Both the position numbers and the translations under genes were made by a program. Positions 34,401 through 43,156 of a DNA stretch of 64,000 nt are shown here, piece by piece. Positions within the stretch are counted from its first letter, which is position 1; each line of letters begins with the position of its first letter. The notes beneath the pieces were generated by a model. The model had not been told where the DNA came from. It saw nothing but the letters and a program-made list of their open reading frames with translations, and did no database searches. Location: positions 682,001-746,000 of the forward strand of contig NAJO01000021.1 of NCBI GenBank assembly GCA_002077065.1. Direction: 5' to 3'. This stretch comes from Cryoendolithus antarcticus (taxonomy: Eukaryota > Ascomycota > Dothideomycetes > Cladosporiales > Cladosporiaceae).

Positions 34401-34594
34401 ACGTGCTTGGGTCGAACGTACTCTGCTCGTCGTGCGTGGACAGCCTGGGAGAGAGACTGCAGCGGACCTTCCAAATCCTCCTCGGAAGGCGTGGGAGCTG
34501 GGAAGTGGCCAGGCACATTCTGCATCAGACTGCTGGCGGAGATGGTGGAGATTGTGCTTGCGGGGCGGGAGGTGGTGGCGGTGCTTAGGGCCAT
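31409..34594 (-). CDS. OCRL/INPP5B-like inositol polyphosphate 5-phosphatase with C-terminal RhoGAP-like domain
   Basis: This is a single exon of 1061 residues from ATG 34594. It should remove the 5-phosphate from PI(4,5)P2 or related lipids on endosomal, Golgi or plasma membranes. The catalytic domain spans about 65-575. It starts at VRIKLGTWNTAAFKG and includes LYVLGLQEVVD, GGYMGNKGAVTARI, LVFVNCHMAAG near 248, FWMGDLNYRL near 303, SPSWCDRILYRS near 460 and VLSSDHKPLDAVF near 558. These are the standard metal-binding and catalytic blocks. An Ig-like ASH segment follows (FEGVWFGEVRWGQAKHRTLT and beta-rich sequence to about 760). A RhoGAP-like domain starts near 810 (LFRLTEVVEELSGRVVAEW) and runs to the end. 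Acidic insertions of about 100 residues split the catalytic domain. The 5-phosphatase-ASH-RhoGAP order is that of animal OCRL. Confidence 0.9.
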   Translation of the reverse strand: MALSTATTSRPASTISTISASSLMQNVPGHFPAPTPSEEDLEGPLQSLSQAVHARRAEYVRPKHVRIKLGTWNTAAFKGTEKDVAGWFIEGKGVTSEFAGLSLGDAARERLEDREGPAEQEARYEKKAGTLPKGDVGVLPGKGDVGLYVLGLQEVVDITSFTEALRPYTDPSVAIRWKEAVKEGLPEGYVLVAEQQLLGLLLLIYAAGEVAAEVRSVSTTSVGTGIGGYMGNKGAVTARIVLGETTRLVFVNCHMAAGADKPSLERRNWDASQILSRTRFEPIKDSMDLAQTTGEHIGDEDFAFWMGDLNYRLQDIPGDDVRRLLMLHTRNEYDLSQRSARKIDGEIEHATEAVKRRVEGRLSDESNDTASTSAASGRTSQDTTSTAPTLMDEVSTGEDPTSLQTTLACLLPHDELHAQMKTRKAFHDGWREGPIRFLPTYKYDVGSVGVFDSSDKKRSPSWCDRILYRSRRDRLAHEARTKEEEIARKKDEEMQANGTDLAASDDDILFDYDPDTDGGERDYDEYDDSADGVVITREGFEDELTQEYYTAHQRVLSSDHKPLDAVFLLKYDAVVPDLKAKVHAEVAKELDKAENGSRPDVTVVVDKHRAKDTEYDDTDPANFEGVWFGEVRWGQAKHRTLTIANTGRVAASFTLIERPVGAGQSTGVAPKWLNLKVNNEPLRSSSTGSQAVQLEPGETTIIELELRIFDVAVATSLNEGSETLDDILVLRVADGRDHFVPVRGSWLETSLGRSISKLVRIPEGGIRRLQRQTPEGKSRSRGMSAASGTKSSMDSPRISLQDAPVRFSAPRELFRLTEVVEELSGRVVAEWEMTSTEDSGKPPWKEHYGWPFDEASWREKGTEQWQEALSNACNALDSDGSLEGSMLGGLPKMQRLFVLAQLLLLFLEGIPEGIIPGEIWLEIEAYLVSTARAKPEPSAEEQRMAISELLSQSPSHSISFVLITAMLDRLIQETSKSDTREPEAEPAATSPRRLAGPFRRMTGTGKLPTIAPREQSAHALAKIFAPLVVHMPTSGGEKSKAVHERRRVELMELFLVRSSNG

Positions 34595-35088
34595 GGTGGG
34601 GCACGTGAAGGGTGTAATAGGGTAAGTGGGGTGTTATCGACGCATTGTGAGAGATTTCCCGTACTGGATGAGATTCAGCCAGCAGAAAGTTGTACAGCAG
34701 ATGGACGGGGGCGGTGCTGCTGCACTGTCTGCACGACAGCGGGCAACATTTCGTAGCGTTGACGTAGCAAAGACGTTCAACGTGCGGGCTAGATGTGATG
34801 CGCACAAGGGTCAGAAAGTGATCGACACCATGGCACGCTTGGGCTTGTCTTGGATTGCTGAAGAAGCTCAGATGGTGAAAGAGGTAAGCATGGTAGGATA
34901 AACCTTTTCACTTTCTGACTATCAAGACAGTCTATATAATACACTACACTACACACTCCCACCAGCCCCGATTCCGGACAGCAAACGCCACTTCGCTAAG
35001 CAAATGCAAGTCGAGAGCGGAGAATGGCGGGTTGCTCTTCGTGGAGCCATGCTGCACGCCGTGCTCTTCATGCCACCTCTTCATCACC
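34595..35088. other. Intergenic region, phosphatase promoter / HSP60 3' end
   Basis: These 494 bp lie between two minus-strand genes. They hold the promoter of the 5-phosphatase gene and the HSP60 3' end. No coding or repeated sequence is recognised. Confidence 0.55.
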
Positions 35089-36898
35089 CTAGAAGCCCAT
35101 GCCTCCCATGCCGCCACCCATACCGCCCATACCACCGCCCATGCCGCCCATTGGTGGTGCCTCCTTCTCAGGTGCCTCCACGATAGCAACTTCAGTCGTG
35201 CCGAGTAGCGACGCAACGCCGGAGGCGTCCATTAGCCCCGTTCGCACAACCTTGAAGGGATCCAAGATACCAGAAGCGATCATATCAACGTACTCGCCCT
35301 TCGAGCTGTCGAAGCCCTTGTTGAAGTCGCTGCCGAACTCGTCCATAAGCTTGCCAACAACGACCGAGCCCTCCGCACCGGCGTTCTCAACGATAATCCG
35401 GGCCGGCTTTGTAATGGCCGATTTGACAATCGCAACACCGAGCTGCTGGTCGAAGTTGGCGGTCTTGATCGAGCCAAGAGCATTGGCCGCAGCCTTGAGC
35501 AGCGCAGTACCACCACCGGGGAGGATGCCCTCCTCCACGGCTGCGCGAGTGGCGTTCAGTGCATCGACCATGCGGTCCTTCTTCTCGCTCACCTCGACTT
35601 CAGACGAGCCACCGACCTTGATGACTGCCACGCCGCCGGAAAGCTTGGCAAGACGCTCTTGTAGCTTCTCCTTCTCGTACTCGCTGGTGGTCGGGTCGGC
35701 CATGACGCCGCGGATCTGCTCGCATCGGTCGGTGACGCGATCCTTGCTACCCTCGCCGTTGAGAAGCACAGTGTCCTCCTTCGTGATTGTGATAGAGCCA
35801 GTAGAGCCGAGCATCTCGGGTGTGGCCTTCTCGAGCTTGATGTCAAGCTCATCCGTGAAGACCGTGCCGTTCGTGAGGACCGCGAGATCGCCAAGAATGC
35901 TCTTCCTGTTGTCACCAAACCCAGGTGCCTTGACAGCAACGACCTGCAGCTGCCCACGCAGCTTGTTCAAGATGCACACAGCCAACGCCTCACCATCAAT
36001 GTCCTCCGCAATGATGACTAGCGGCCGCCTCAGCTGCTGCGAAGCCTCAAGAGCGGGCACGATGTCCTGCACAGCTGAGATCTTCTTCTCCGAAAGCAAA
36101 ATCAAAGGCTTCTCAAATTCCACCTTCTGCGACTTAGTGTCCGTGATGAAGTAAGGCGAGATGTACCCGCGGTCGAACTTCATGCCCTCAGTCACCTCAA
36201 GCTCATCCTCGATCGTCTTGCCCTCCTTCACGGTGATGACGCCCTCCTTGCCGACCTTCTCCATGGCCTTCGCCAGTAGTGCGCCGATGTGCTCATCACC
36301 GTTAGCGGAGATGGTGGCCACCTGGCCGATCTCCGCGGAGGTCGTGATGTCCCTCTTGTTCTTCTCCAGGTACTTGATCACGGCCTCAACAGCCGCTTGT
36401 GTCCCTCTGCGGAGGTCCATCGGGTTGCATCCAGCGGCTACGTTCTTCACGGTCTCGGAGAAGATGGCACGTGCAAGTACTGTTGCGGTCGTGGTTCCAT
36501 CACCGGCAACCTCGTTCGTCTTAGAGGCGACATCCTGGAGCAGCCGAGCACCGAGGTTCTCGAACTTGTCCTTCAGTGTGATGGCTTTCGCGACTGTGAC
36601 ACCGTCCTTCGTGATCTTCGGCGATCCGTAGCTCGACTCGATGAGAACATTCCGGCCTTTGGGTCCGAGGGTTGTTGCTACCGCGCGGGCTAGAGTCTCG
36701 ACACCTTGGAGGAGGGCGGCGCGGCCTTCGACGCCGAACTTGAGCTCCTAGATCTGATATCAGCACCTGTACTCTATGTGCGATGATTCCCGTGCTCCAT
36801 ACCTTGTGCGCGAATCTTTGCTGAGTGAGAGAGCCGGGGGTGACTCTCGATGACGAGCGGAGGGCTGCCCTTGGGGCGGAAGTGAAAGCACGCTGCAT
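35089..36898 (-). CDS. HSP60: Mitochondrial chaperonin Hsp60 (2 exons)
   Basis: This is the group I chaperonin that folds proteins imported into the mitochondrial matrix. Exons are 36898-36803 (32 codons) and 36747-35089, giving 584 residues (yeast has 572). The 55 bp intron (gtatgg...tag) splits right after the presequence and joins QQRFAHK to [13 protein letters not shown]. Exon 1 encodes a basic, Ser/Arg-rich targeting peptide ([19 protein letters not shown]). Chaperonin motifs include [38 protein letters not shown] (ATP-binding and catalytic Asp), [24 protein letters not shown] and [16 protein letters not shown]. The C-terminus is the usual flexible Gly-Gly-Met repeat. A possible heat-shock element lies about 105 bp upstream of the ATG. 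Confidence 0.97.
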
Positions 36899-37398
36899 TA
36901 CGAGTACAATGACAGATGAGCAAGGATGGGTATGGGATTTCTCAAGATGGTACAGAGAATGTGGAGAATATGATCTGCTTCATCAAATGTTACACGAGAT
37001 GTTCGAGGACTTTCCAAAAAAGTCCAAGCTCTGGAGTTCATGTCCGCCTTTGCCGCGGCGTTCAATTATAGGACACCCCAAGACATATCGCGATAACCGA
37101 TTCGTAAAACATTTGCATTAATTCGCGTGCAAGACACTGGCAGTGCCATGTTGATTGGCGTCTCACTTGTCCGCAAGTCCAGAGCGGTGGCTTGCAGAGC
37201 TGTTCCCAAGCAGAGACGATCTCAAAGCCTCTCCACAGACAGTCAACAACAGCAACATGATCTAGACGCTCCGCAGCCCCTAGTGTATACCTCCTGTTTG
37301 CATCATCCAATCGTGTCACATCAGCCAACAACGATCAACCGCTTGCCACGCACCTCAGACTCCAGTCCATTCAATGCTAGCGCAAAAGTCAGTCAACG
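36899..37398. other. Intergenic region, HSP60 promoter / URC1 3' end
   Basis: These 500 bp hold the HSP60 promoter (the gene reads leftward) and the 3' end of URC1. Apart from the inverted repeat and heat-shock-like site at 37002-37025, nothing is recognised. Confidence 0.55.
37002..37025 (-). promoter_or_regulatory. Imperfect heat-shock element and inverted repeat upstream of HSP60
   Basis: Bases 37002-37014 read TTC-ga-GGA-ct-TTC, which is three HSF half-sites in the right alternation and spacing with one mismatch (GGA for GAA). Overlapping it, 37007-37013 (ggacttt) and 37019-37025 (aaagtcc) form a perfect 7-bp inverted repeat with a 5-bp loop. It is about 105 bp upstream of the HSP60 ATG, a suitable place for heat-shock control. 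The match to the known HSF consensus is inference. Confidence 0.4.
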
Positions 37399-38997
37399 CT
37401 ACATTTCCTCGAAACCCTTCAACAAATGACTCACATCAACGTCCTCCCACGGCCGTCCCTGTACACTCCCCAGCTCCTCAAGCGTCATAACCCTCCCCGT
37501 CGTAAAATACCCAGCATGCACCTTCGCATCAATCTCCACCTTCCCATCCTCGGGAATCAAATGCTCCGGAATCGGCACTCGCTCAAGAATAGGAATCCCC
37601 TGCTCCACGATAGCATCGTGCTTCATATCGCTCATGCTCAGCATGCGGTCAATCTTCTTGATCCCGAGCCAGTGCAGGATATCGGGCATCAAAGACTGGA
37701 ACCGCATGTCCTTCACGCCTGCGATGTTCTCGGTGCGTTTGAAGTATTCTGAGGCTTTGTCTGAGCCGCGTTTACGCGCGTTGTAGACGAGATATTTGGT
37801 TACTTCGCCGAGGGCACGGCCTTCTTTGCGGAAGTAGATCACGACGCCTGAGCCGCCTTTCTGCGCTTCTTTGACGGCCTCTTCGATGCCGAAGATTAGG
37901 TAGGGGCGGCAGGTGCAGATATCTGAGCCGAAGACGTCGGAGCCGTTACACTCGTCGTGAACGCGTAGGGCGAGACTGAGCTTCTCGTCGCTCATCTTGG
38001 CTGGGTCGCCGAAGATGTAGACTGTTAGGCCGCCTATGGGTGGGAGGAAGACTTTGATGTCGCCGCGCGTTATGAGCTCGGGGTAGCTACCGCCTGTATT
38101 CTCGAAGAGGGAGCGGCGGAGTGTGCCTTCGTCGATGTTGAACCGCTCGGCGATGCCGGGGAGATACCAGACGGGCTCTACGGCTACTTTTGTGACTGCT
38201 AACTCGCCTTGATCGTTGAGACAGATTGTGCCGTCAGGAATCAGGCGGCCGGCGACGACGCTTTCTTTCAATTCAGGAAGCAGCATGTGTGCGCGGGTCA
38301 CTGCTATTGTGGGGCGGATGTCGACGTGGTCTTTTTGGATCATGTCTTTGAAGAGCCAGGGTGCGAGATGGCCGAGGGGATCCATGGCAACGATCTTCTT
38401 GGGATCTCCCCAAGTTGGAAAGGGGCCGATGTTGGCGGCGGGCTCAGTGTTGGTGAAGTCAGGGATGTGATCGGTGTTTAGCTGTTGCGAGCCCACTGCT
38501 AGAGCGTAGTAGATCGCATAAGAGCCTCCGTGTGCGCCGACCGCATTGCGTTTTCTTATCGTAGTAGAGCCACGGTTGACGACGACTGGTCCTCTCTCCT
38601 TAGGATCGCTCGCTCCCCACTTCAGCGGGATGGGATCGACACCAGATTGACCAGGGTACGACGTGAGAATAATCTTTGACGTCGTGCTCGGTCTCCGTGG
38701 TGGCGGCGATGAGGACAAAGGCGCATCAGGATCGACATCTTTGCTCTCGCCGTCCAGCGACGTGATGCTCTCACGCGAGCGACGCACCATGGGAGGGATC
38801 GTGGGACTAGCTAGATTGGCATCGCGTGCAAGGCCATCCTTTAGTTGCTTGACGCCGGCAAGTGTGTTGACGCGCCCTTCGATCGCATCGACTGTTGATG
38901 ATAGGCCTGCATGATCTTGTCTGAGTGACTTGATAGACGCCAAGATCTCGAGTAGTAACGCATGTGTGTTGCCTGGCGACGTGCCGTTGCTGGCCAT
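37399..38997 (-). CDS. URC1: URC1-type GTP cyclohydrolase II-like protein of uracil catabolism
   Basis: This is a single exon of 532 residues from ATG 38997 (MASNGTSPGN). The frame also opens at an upstream GTG, which I did not use. Residues about 1-110 are linker-like. From about 120 the protein matches the fungal URC1 / urg1 ('uracil-regulated') group: KRNAVGAHGGSYAIYYALAV, GPFPTWGDPKKIVAMDPLGH and DIRPTIAVTRAHMLLPEL. The C-terminal half is a GTP cyclohydrolase II domain. It has the zinc cysteines in VHDECNGSDVFGSDICTCRP and the catalytic-region motif IYFRKEGRALGEVTKYL. In Lachancea kluyveri URC1 is needed to use uracil as nitrogen source, and in fission yeast urg1 is uracil-induced. A classical riboflavin-pathway enzyme (RIB1) is shorter and lacks the N-terminal domain. 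FUR1 lies 25 kb away. Confidence 0.85.
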   Translation of the reverse strand: MASNGTSPGNTHALLLEILASIKSLRQDHAGLSSTVDAIEGRVNTLAGVKQLKDGLARDANLASPTIPPMVRRSRESITSLDGESKDVDPDAPLSSSPPPRRPSTTSKIILTSYPGQSGVDPIPLKWGASDPKERGPVVVNRGSTTIRKRNAVGAHGGSYAIYYALAVGSQQLNTDHIPDFTNTEPAANIGPFPTWGDPKKIVAMDPLGHLAPWLFKDMIQKDHVDIRPTIAVTRAHMLLPELKESVVAGRLIPDGTICLNDQGELAVTKVAVEPVWYLPGIAERFNIDEGTLRRSLFENTGGSYPELITRGDIKVFLPPIGGLTVYIFGDPAKMSDEKLSLALRVHDECNGSDVFGSDICTCRPYLIFGIEEAVKEAQKGGSGVVIYFRKEGRALGEVTKYLVYNARKRGSDKASEYFKRTENIAGVKDMRFQSLMPDILHWLGIKKIDRMLSMSDMKHDAIVEQGIPILERVPIPEHLIPEDGKVEIDAKVHAGYFTTGRVMTLEELGSVQGRPWEDVDVSHLLKGFEEM

Positions 38998-39547
38998 GGT
39001 CGTGATAGACTCCGACACTGTCTCGCGAGCCTACCTGGAGATATAAGACCGGTCTGTTGGACCGAAACTACGTTGATGTGCCTGTCAGACAACGAAGATG
39101 ACAACAATGCTGCTTGCTCAAAGATGAGAGGATGATAGATCGAGATGGAAGATGGCGAATGTTACGAGATGAGAGCAGAGAGACGGTCTAGGACATTATT
39201 CTGAAGCAACATGCAAGGTACCAACAGTCGTGCGTGAGGAGGCTCGTAGTCAATAGCAACGTAGCTCTCGGCCCAGATAGCAGCCCGCCATTGATGGAGC
39301 TCATGTGGAGGAAAGTTGCTTAGTAACAAGGTCGGAGATCTGCCGGTCCGCCCCACGCCATGCGTCCCCAAAGCGTCCTCAGGATGCATGTGTTCATGTC
39401 CTCAGCTCGGTCACAGGTGTATGTCAAAACTGACAACGTACAGGTCTCTTCTTCACAGTCACTGTATCATTACTCAGTCGCTTGACATCTCTGCTCCGTT
39501 CGCTCACACATCATTGCCCACCTCAACCCACACTTTACACACTCACG
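38998..39547. promoter_or_regulatory. Divergent promoter region, URC1 / ELF1
   Basis: These 550 bp lie between two divergent start codons and must contain both promoters. The 3' part just upstream of ELF1 looks CT-rich. No defined site is recognised. Confidence 0.5.
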
Positions 39548-40075
39548 ATGGGCAAGCGAAAGAAGTCGTCCCGTGGTCCACAAGGTCCTAAGAAGGTATG
39601 GACATGAACACCTTCGCGGTTCAACTTCATCATCCTGAGCTAACAATTCGCAGCGCGAGCCTCTTGCCACGACATTCAAGTGCGTGTTCTGCAACTCGGA
39701 GAACTCAGTATCGACCAAGATCGACAAGAAGGCGGGAGTCGCAAGCCTTACATGCAAGAACTGCGTTGCGAACTATCAGATGTCTTCGACTTGTAAGCTG
39801 CTTCACCCTGCTTGGAGATGACCGCCCCACTGACACATCGCGCAGATCTCACACAACCCGTCGATGTCTACTTTGACTGGATTGATGCGTGCGAGGCAGT
39901 AGCACAGGAGGGCACAGCTACAAGCACAGCTACATCGCGACCATCGCAAGGGCGAGGGCTCACCCAATCGCGGGCAAGGGGTGGACTAGCCCCAGGCGAG
40001 AAGGTCACAGCCGAGGACGATGGCTTCATCGATGATGAGGGAGCAGAAGCTGATGACTTCGGCGATGAGGATTGA
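39548..40075 (+). CDS. ELF1: Transcription elongation factor 1 homologue (3 exons)
   Basis: This is a small zinc-ribbon elongation factor that binds RNA polymerase II and helps it pass nucleosomes. Exons are 39548-39595, 39654-39792 and 39846-40075, giving 138 residues (yeast Elf1 has 145). The introns are 58 and 53 bp, and the first has a GCTAAC branch point. The basic N-terminus MGKRKKSSRGPQGPKK is followed by the zinc ribbon (FKCVFCNSENSVSTKIDKK, then LTCKNCVANYQMSS), with two Cys-x2-Cys pairs. Then comes YLTQPVDVYFDWIDACE, the family signature. The tail is Ser/Thr-rich and ends in a strongly acidic stretch, as in other fungi. Confidence 0.95.
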
Positions 40076-40803
40076 TGAGAAAACATGATACCCAAGAACA
40101 TTACATGGAGGGACCCACACAGCCTGATCGCCTCTGTCACGCGCGATGTGTCCATTGAATGCAAGATTACTGCGCGGAAAACAGCGTCGTCGTATTGGCT
40201 TTGGCCGACACTTGAGAATGCAACCACGCGAGCTTCAGGTACCACGCGTGGCCGAGCGCGTCATGCATGAAGACGGACACCGATATGCAAAGATGATGAC
40301 GCCGCTCGAGAGAGCTACGCAGGAAGTCGAAACCCATCACAGAAGTGGGCGAGGTCAGCTAGAGCAGTAACACGAGTGTTGTAGGTCAGCAAAAGTCTAA
40401 AACCACGCACGAAACCAGACTTGGAATCTTTTCACATTTTGCGAATCATATACTGGACCGGCAAAGTTTACCTGCGGGAGTTCACGGAATTCGATACACT
40501 CTGGCTCGGCGAGAAGATACTACCATGCCGCTCGGTCGCACAAATATGTTTGTGCTGTGTCAACGAAAATTCCGAGGATGCCGTCCTCAGTATCTGTGAA
40601 GCATCTTCCCTCCTTCGACTACTTGGTCGCCGTGAGTGCTGGGCATCATAGTCGCTATGGACCAACAACTTAACGTCTATCTCTTCCGGGTTCTGGTATT
40701 GAGTGTATGATTCGGGCGTGCACACTTCACCTGACTCAAAACTCAGGCACTCTGGCATCAGAAATACTCGATATCTGTTCCCTGCATCCGGCCGATTGAC
40801 GAG
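40076..40803. other. Intergenic region
   Basis: These 728 bp lie between ELF1 and a short uncertain frame. No supported gene, repeat or RNA is seen. Confidence 0.5.
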
Positions 40804-41199
40804 ATGTCCACCACCATGCTCAACCCCAACGAACCTGCTTCAGACCGTCCCAATAGTAGTGAGATCCCCATGGACGAGTTCGAGCACTGCCGCATAGTCG
40901 GCGTAGTCAGACGAAAGCTGGCCCTAGAGAAGCTCTACGACATACCGTCGCAACTCACATATCTCGACCACCACGGCCGTTCCATATTCCATGGCGAAGA
41001 TATCCAGCACTGGATGTGGGATCACCGGGACGAGATCGCCGCAAGTGCTTGGGATGATTACTACCCCGGCTTCGGTCCGCAAAAGCCGGCGGGAGACAGG
41101 CGCGGGAGCGAATGCTGGGAAGAGTGTTGTGCCTCAGGGGAGAGCACGAGCTGTGAGTCGGCCGTGGTGGTCATGAGGAGCGTAATTGAGCGCGTGTAG
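40804..41199 (+). CDS. Short hypothetical protein
   Basis: This is a 131-residue ATG frame with a fairly protein-like middle (EHCRIVGVVRRKLALEKLYD, then YLDHHGRSIFHGEDIQHWMW). It is followed by a weaker, Gly/Ser/Cys-rich end. No domain is recognised. The composition differs from the chance frames around it, which argues for a real lineage-specific gene, but the frame is short. An intron near 41090-41150 could change the C-terminus. Confidence 0.4.
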   Translation: MSTTMLNPNEPASDRPNSSEIPMDEFEHCRIVGVVRRKLALEKLYDIPSQLTYLDHHGRSIFHGEDIQHWMWDHRDEIAASAWDDYYPGFGPQKPAGDRRGSECWEECCASGESTSCESAVVVMRSVIERV

Positions 41200-41352
41200 A
41201 TCTTATCGTCCGGTGGTGGTCTCTGATTGCGGGGGTGTTGCATCGGAGCGGAACTGCTATGTAGTACGAGTAGATGCTTTGCTGTAATCTATATGCTGTC
41301 ATCTATGCACAGATCGATTCAACATGTTGTCTCTCCCTTGCCATCTGGCCTG

Positions 41353-42629
41353 TCAAACAACCAGCAAAGATTTCACCACCCTTCCTCCATGCATCTCCTC
41401 CAACGCCTTCTCCAAATCCTTGAACTCAAACCTCGTCAAGAGCTTATCGAACGGAAACCTCCCAGCTCTCCACTGCCTAATCATCTCCGGGATCATGACC
41501 CTCGGCACCGAGTCACCTTGATGCATACCTCTATACGTCAAGCCGAAGACCAGAAACTTCTCAGTCTTGAACACGGCCTGCGTCGTACTCGTACTTCCTA
41601 TCGTCATCACACTCCCTCGCTTGGTGAGACAGTCTGCAGCCGCAGCTACGACGTGCTCGTTGCCCACGCAATCGAGGGCGAAGTCCATGCCCTCTGCGTC
41701 TGCGGAGAGTTGCTGGAGCTTGGCTACCAGAGCGTCGTGGGTGAGGTCCTTGGAATTCAGGACTGTGACGCCGGAGAGAATCTCGGAGGGTATGATGTCG
41801 AGTTTCGTCTGAGAAGTATCTACCAGAACTAAGGCGCCCGGCGCGGTCGTTTTGGCGGCGAGGAGGGCCGAGAGACCGACAGCGCCGCCGCCGAAGATGA
41901 CGATGGAGGAGCCTACGGGCGAGCGGGCGACATTCCAGATACTGCCTGCGCCGGTTTGGATGCCGCACTGTGTTGACACGTCAGTGGAGGTGATGGCAGA
42001 AACGATTCAGCGAAGCGATCGATAATTAGGAGAAAAAGAGGGACGCACACCTAGACTAGCACAAACCTCTAGCTCCTGCCTGCTCTTCACATCAACCTTG
42101 ACACAACTACTCTCGTGCACCAATGCTACTCTGCTCATCGAGCTTTGCCCAAAGAAAAGCCCATTGATCGCCTCCCCCTTGTCGTCCTTTACTACGACCC
42201 CATCGTCCTCCTCTCGTCCGATCGCCCGTCCGTAAAAGTTCCAAGTTGGCAGGTGAAGACAGTACGGCTGCCGCCCACTCAGACAGAATTTACACTCCCC
42301 ACAATGCGCAAAGGACAGCACAATTGCATCACCGGGTTTGACGTACGTTACGTTCGAGCCAACGGACTTGATATAGCCGGCGCCTTCATGTCCTAAGATC
42401 AGAGGTGGCTTGATGTGGAACGTTCCTTCTGCTGCCTGCGGTACTCGTATTAGCCGAGTGAATGTGTATAGAGCATGTGTTTACCGGGTACCTTGACGTC
42501 TGTATGGCATATACTAGCAGCCACGATGTCAACGAGCAGCATACGAGGGCCAAGATCGGCATAGGTGACTTTCTCGAGTTTGACCCCGGTGGAAGGCCGG
42601 GCTACGTAGGCCTCGGTGGTGGTGGGCAT
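41353..42629 (-). CDS. Zinc-dependent alcohol dehydrogenase, aryl/benzyl-alcohol type (3 exons)
   Basis: This is an NAD(P)-dependent medium-chain dehydrogenase. Exons are 42629-42492, 42435-42049 and 41967-41353, giving 379 residues. The introns are 56 bp (gtaccc...cag) and 81 bp (gtgcgt...CTGAC...cag). The second join restores ELEVCASLG-CGIQTGAGS. Catalytic zinc ligands lie in ICHTDVK and LGHEGAG and in the LGCGIQTGAG cysteine. The structural zinc cysteines are in CGECKFCLSGRQPYC, and the nucleotide-binding loop is IFGGGAVGLSAL. These features match bacterial and fungal aryl-alcohol dehydrogenases. The true substrate is unknown. The nearest catabolic neighbour is the intradiol dioxygenase 21 kb away, too far to imply a pathway. 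Confidence 0.9.
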
Positions 42630-43156
42630 AATGTTGTAGAGGTCTGAGCGAGGGAGAGCAGACTTTGAAAATTTTCAACCAGCGAAAGAAGATACTGTTG
42701 ATAGCAAGTCCAATGATGATGTATCCGAATATAGGTACCCTAGAATTGCTAATATGGAATGGAACTCTACCTGTGCATTCTTGCAGAGCGGACGTTGCCG
42801 TCGCCGTGACTGCAGGGATCGACACTCTTGCTCACATTGACCATGCGATACGAGAGACAGGCCTGCATGCGCGCGGCGTTAGGAATCCTCCAGATACGTT
42901 GCGAAGCGTTGCAGGATGTATGTGTCCATAGGGGTAAGGAAGGACTGATGGAGGAGGCGAGCGCGATGAACAACGCGAGGCGAAAGTCAATACTGTCGGA
43001 AAGTTGCAAGGAGATGGAACATCCCCAAGTTGACAATAGCACACGGCGAGGGGACGGGAATGCAGTGTTCGATGCTCAATACTTTTGACGCTGTTCTATC
43101 GTGACACTCTACCCAACCATCTTCTCAAATCGTACAGTCATCGTCCCAGAATACCC
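42630..43156. other. Intergenic region, ADH promoter / STE12 3' end
   Basis: These 527 bp lie between two minus-strand genes. No coding or repeated sequence is recognised. Confidence 0.5.

Noticed and set aside
35099..36154. 351-codon plus-strand frame antisense to HSP60
   Set aside because: It is the mirror of the strongly supported HSP60 coding frame. Its Pro-rich start mirrors the Gly-Gly-Met repeats.
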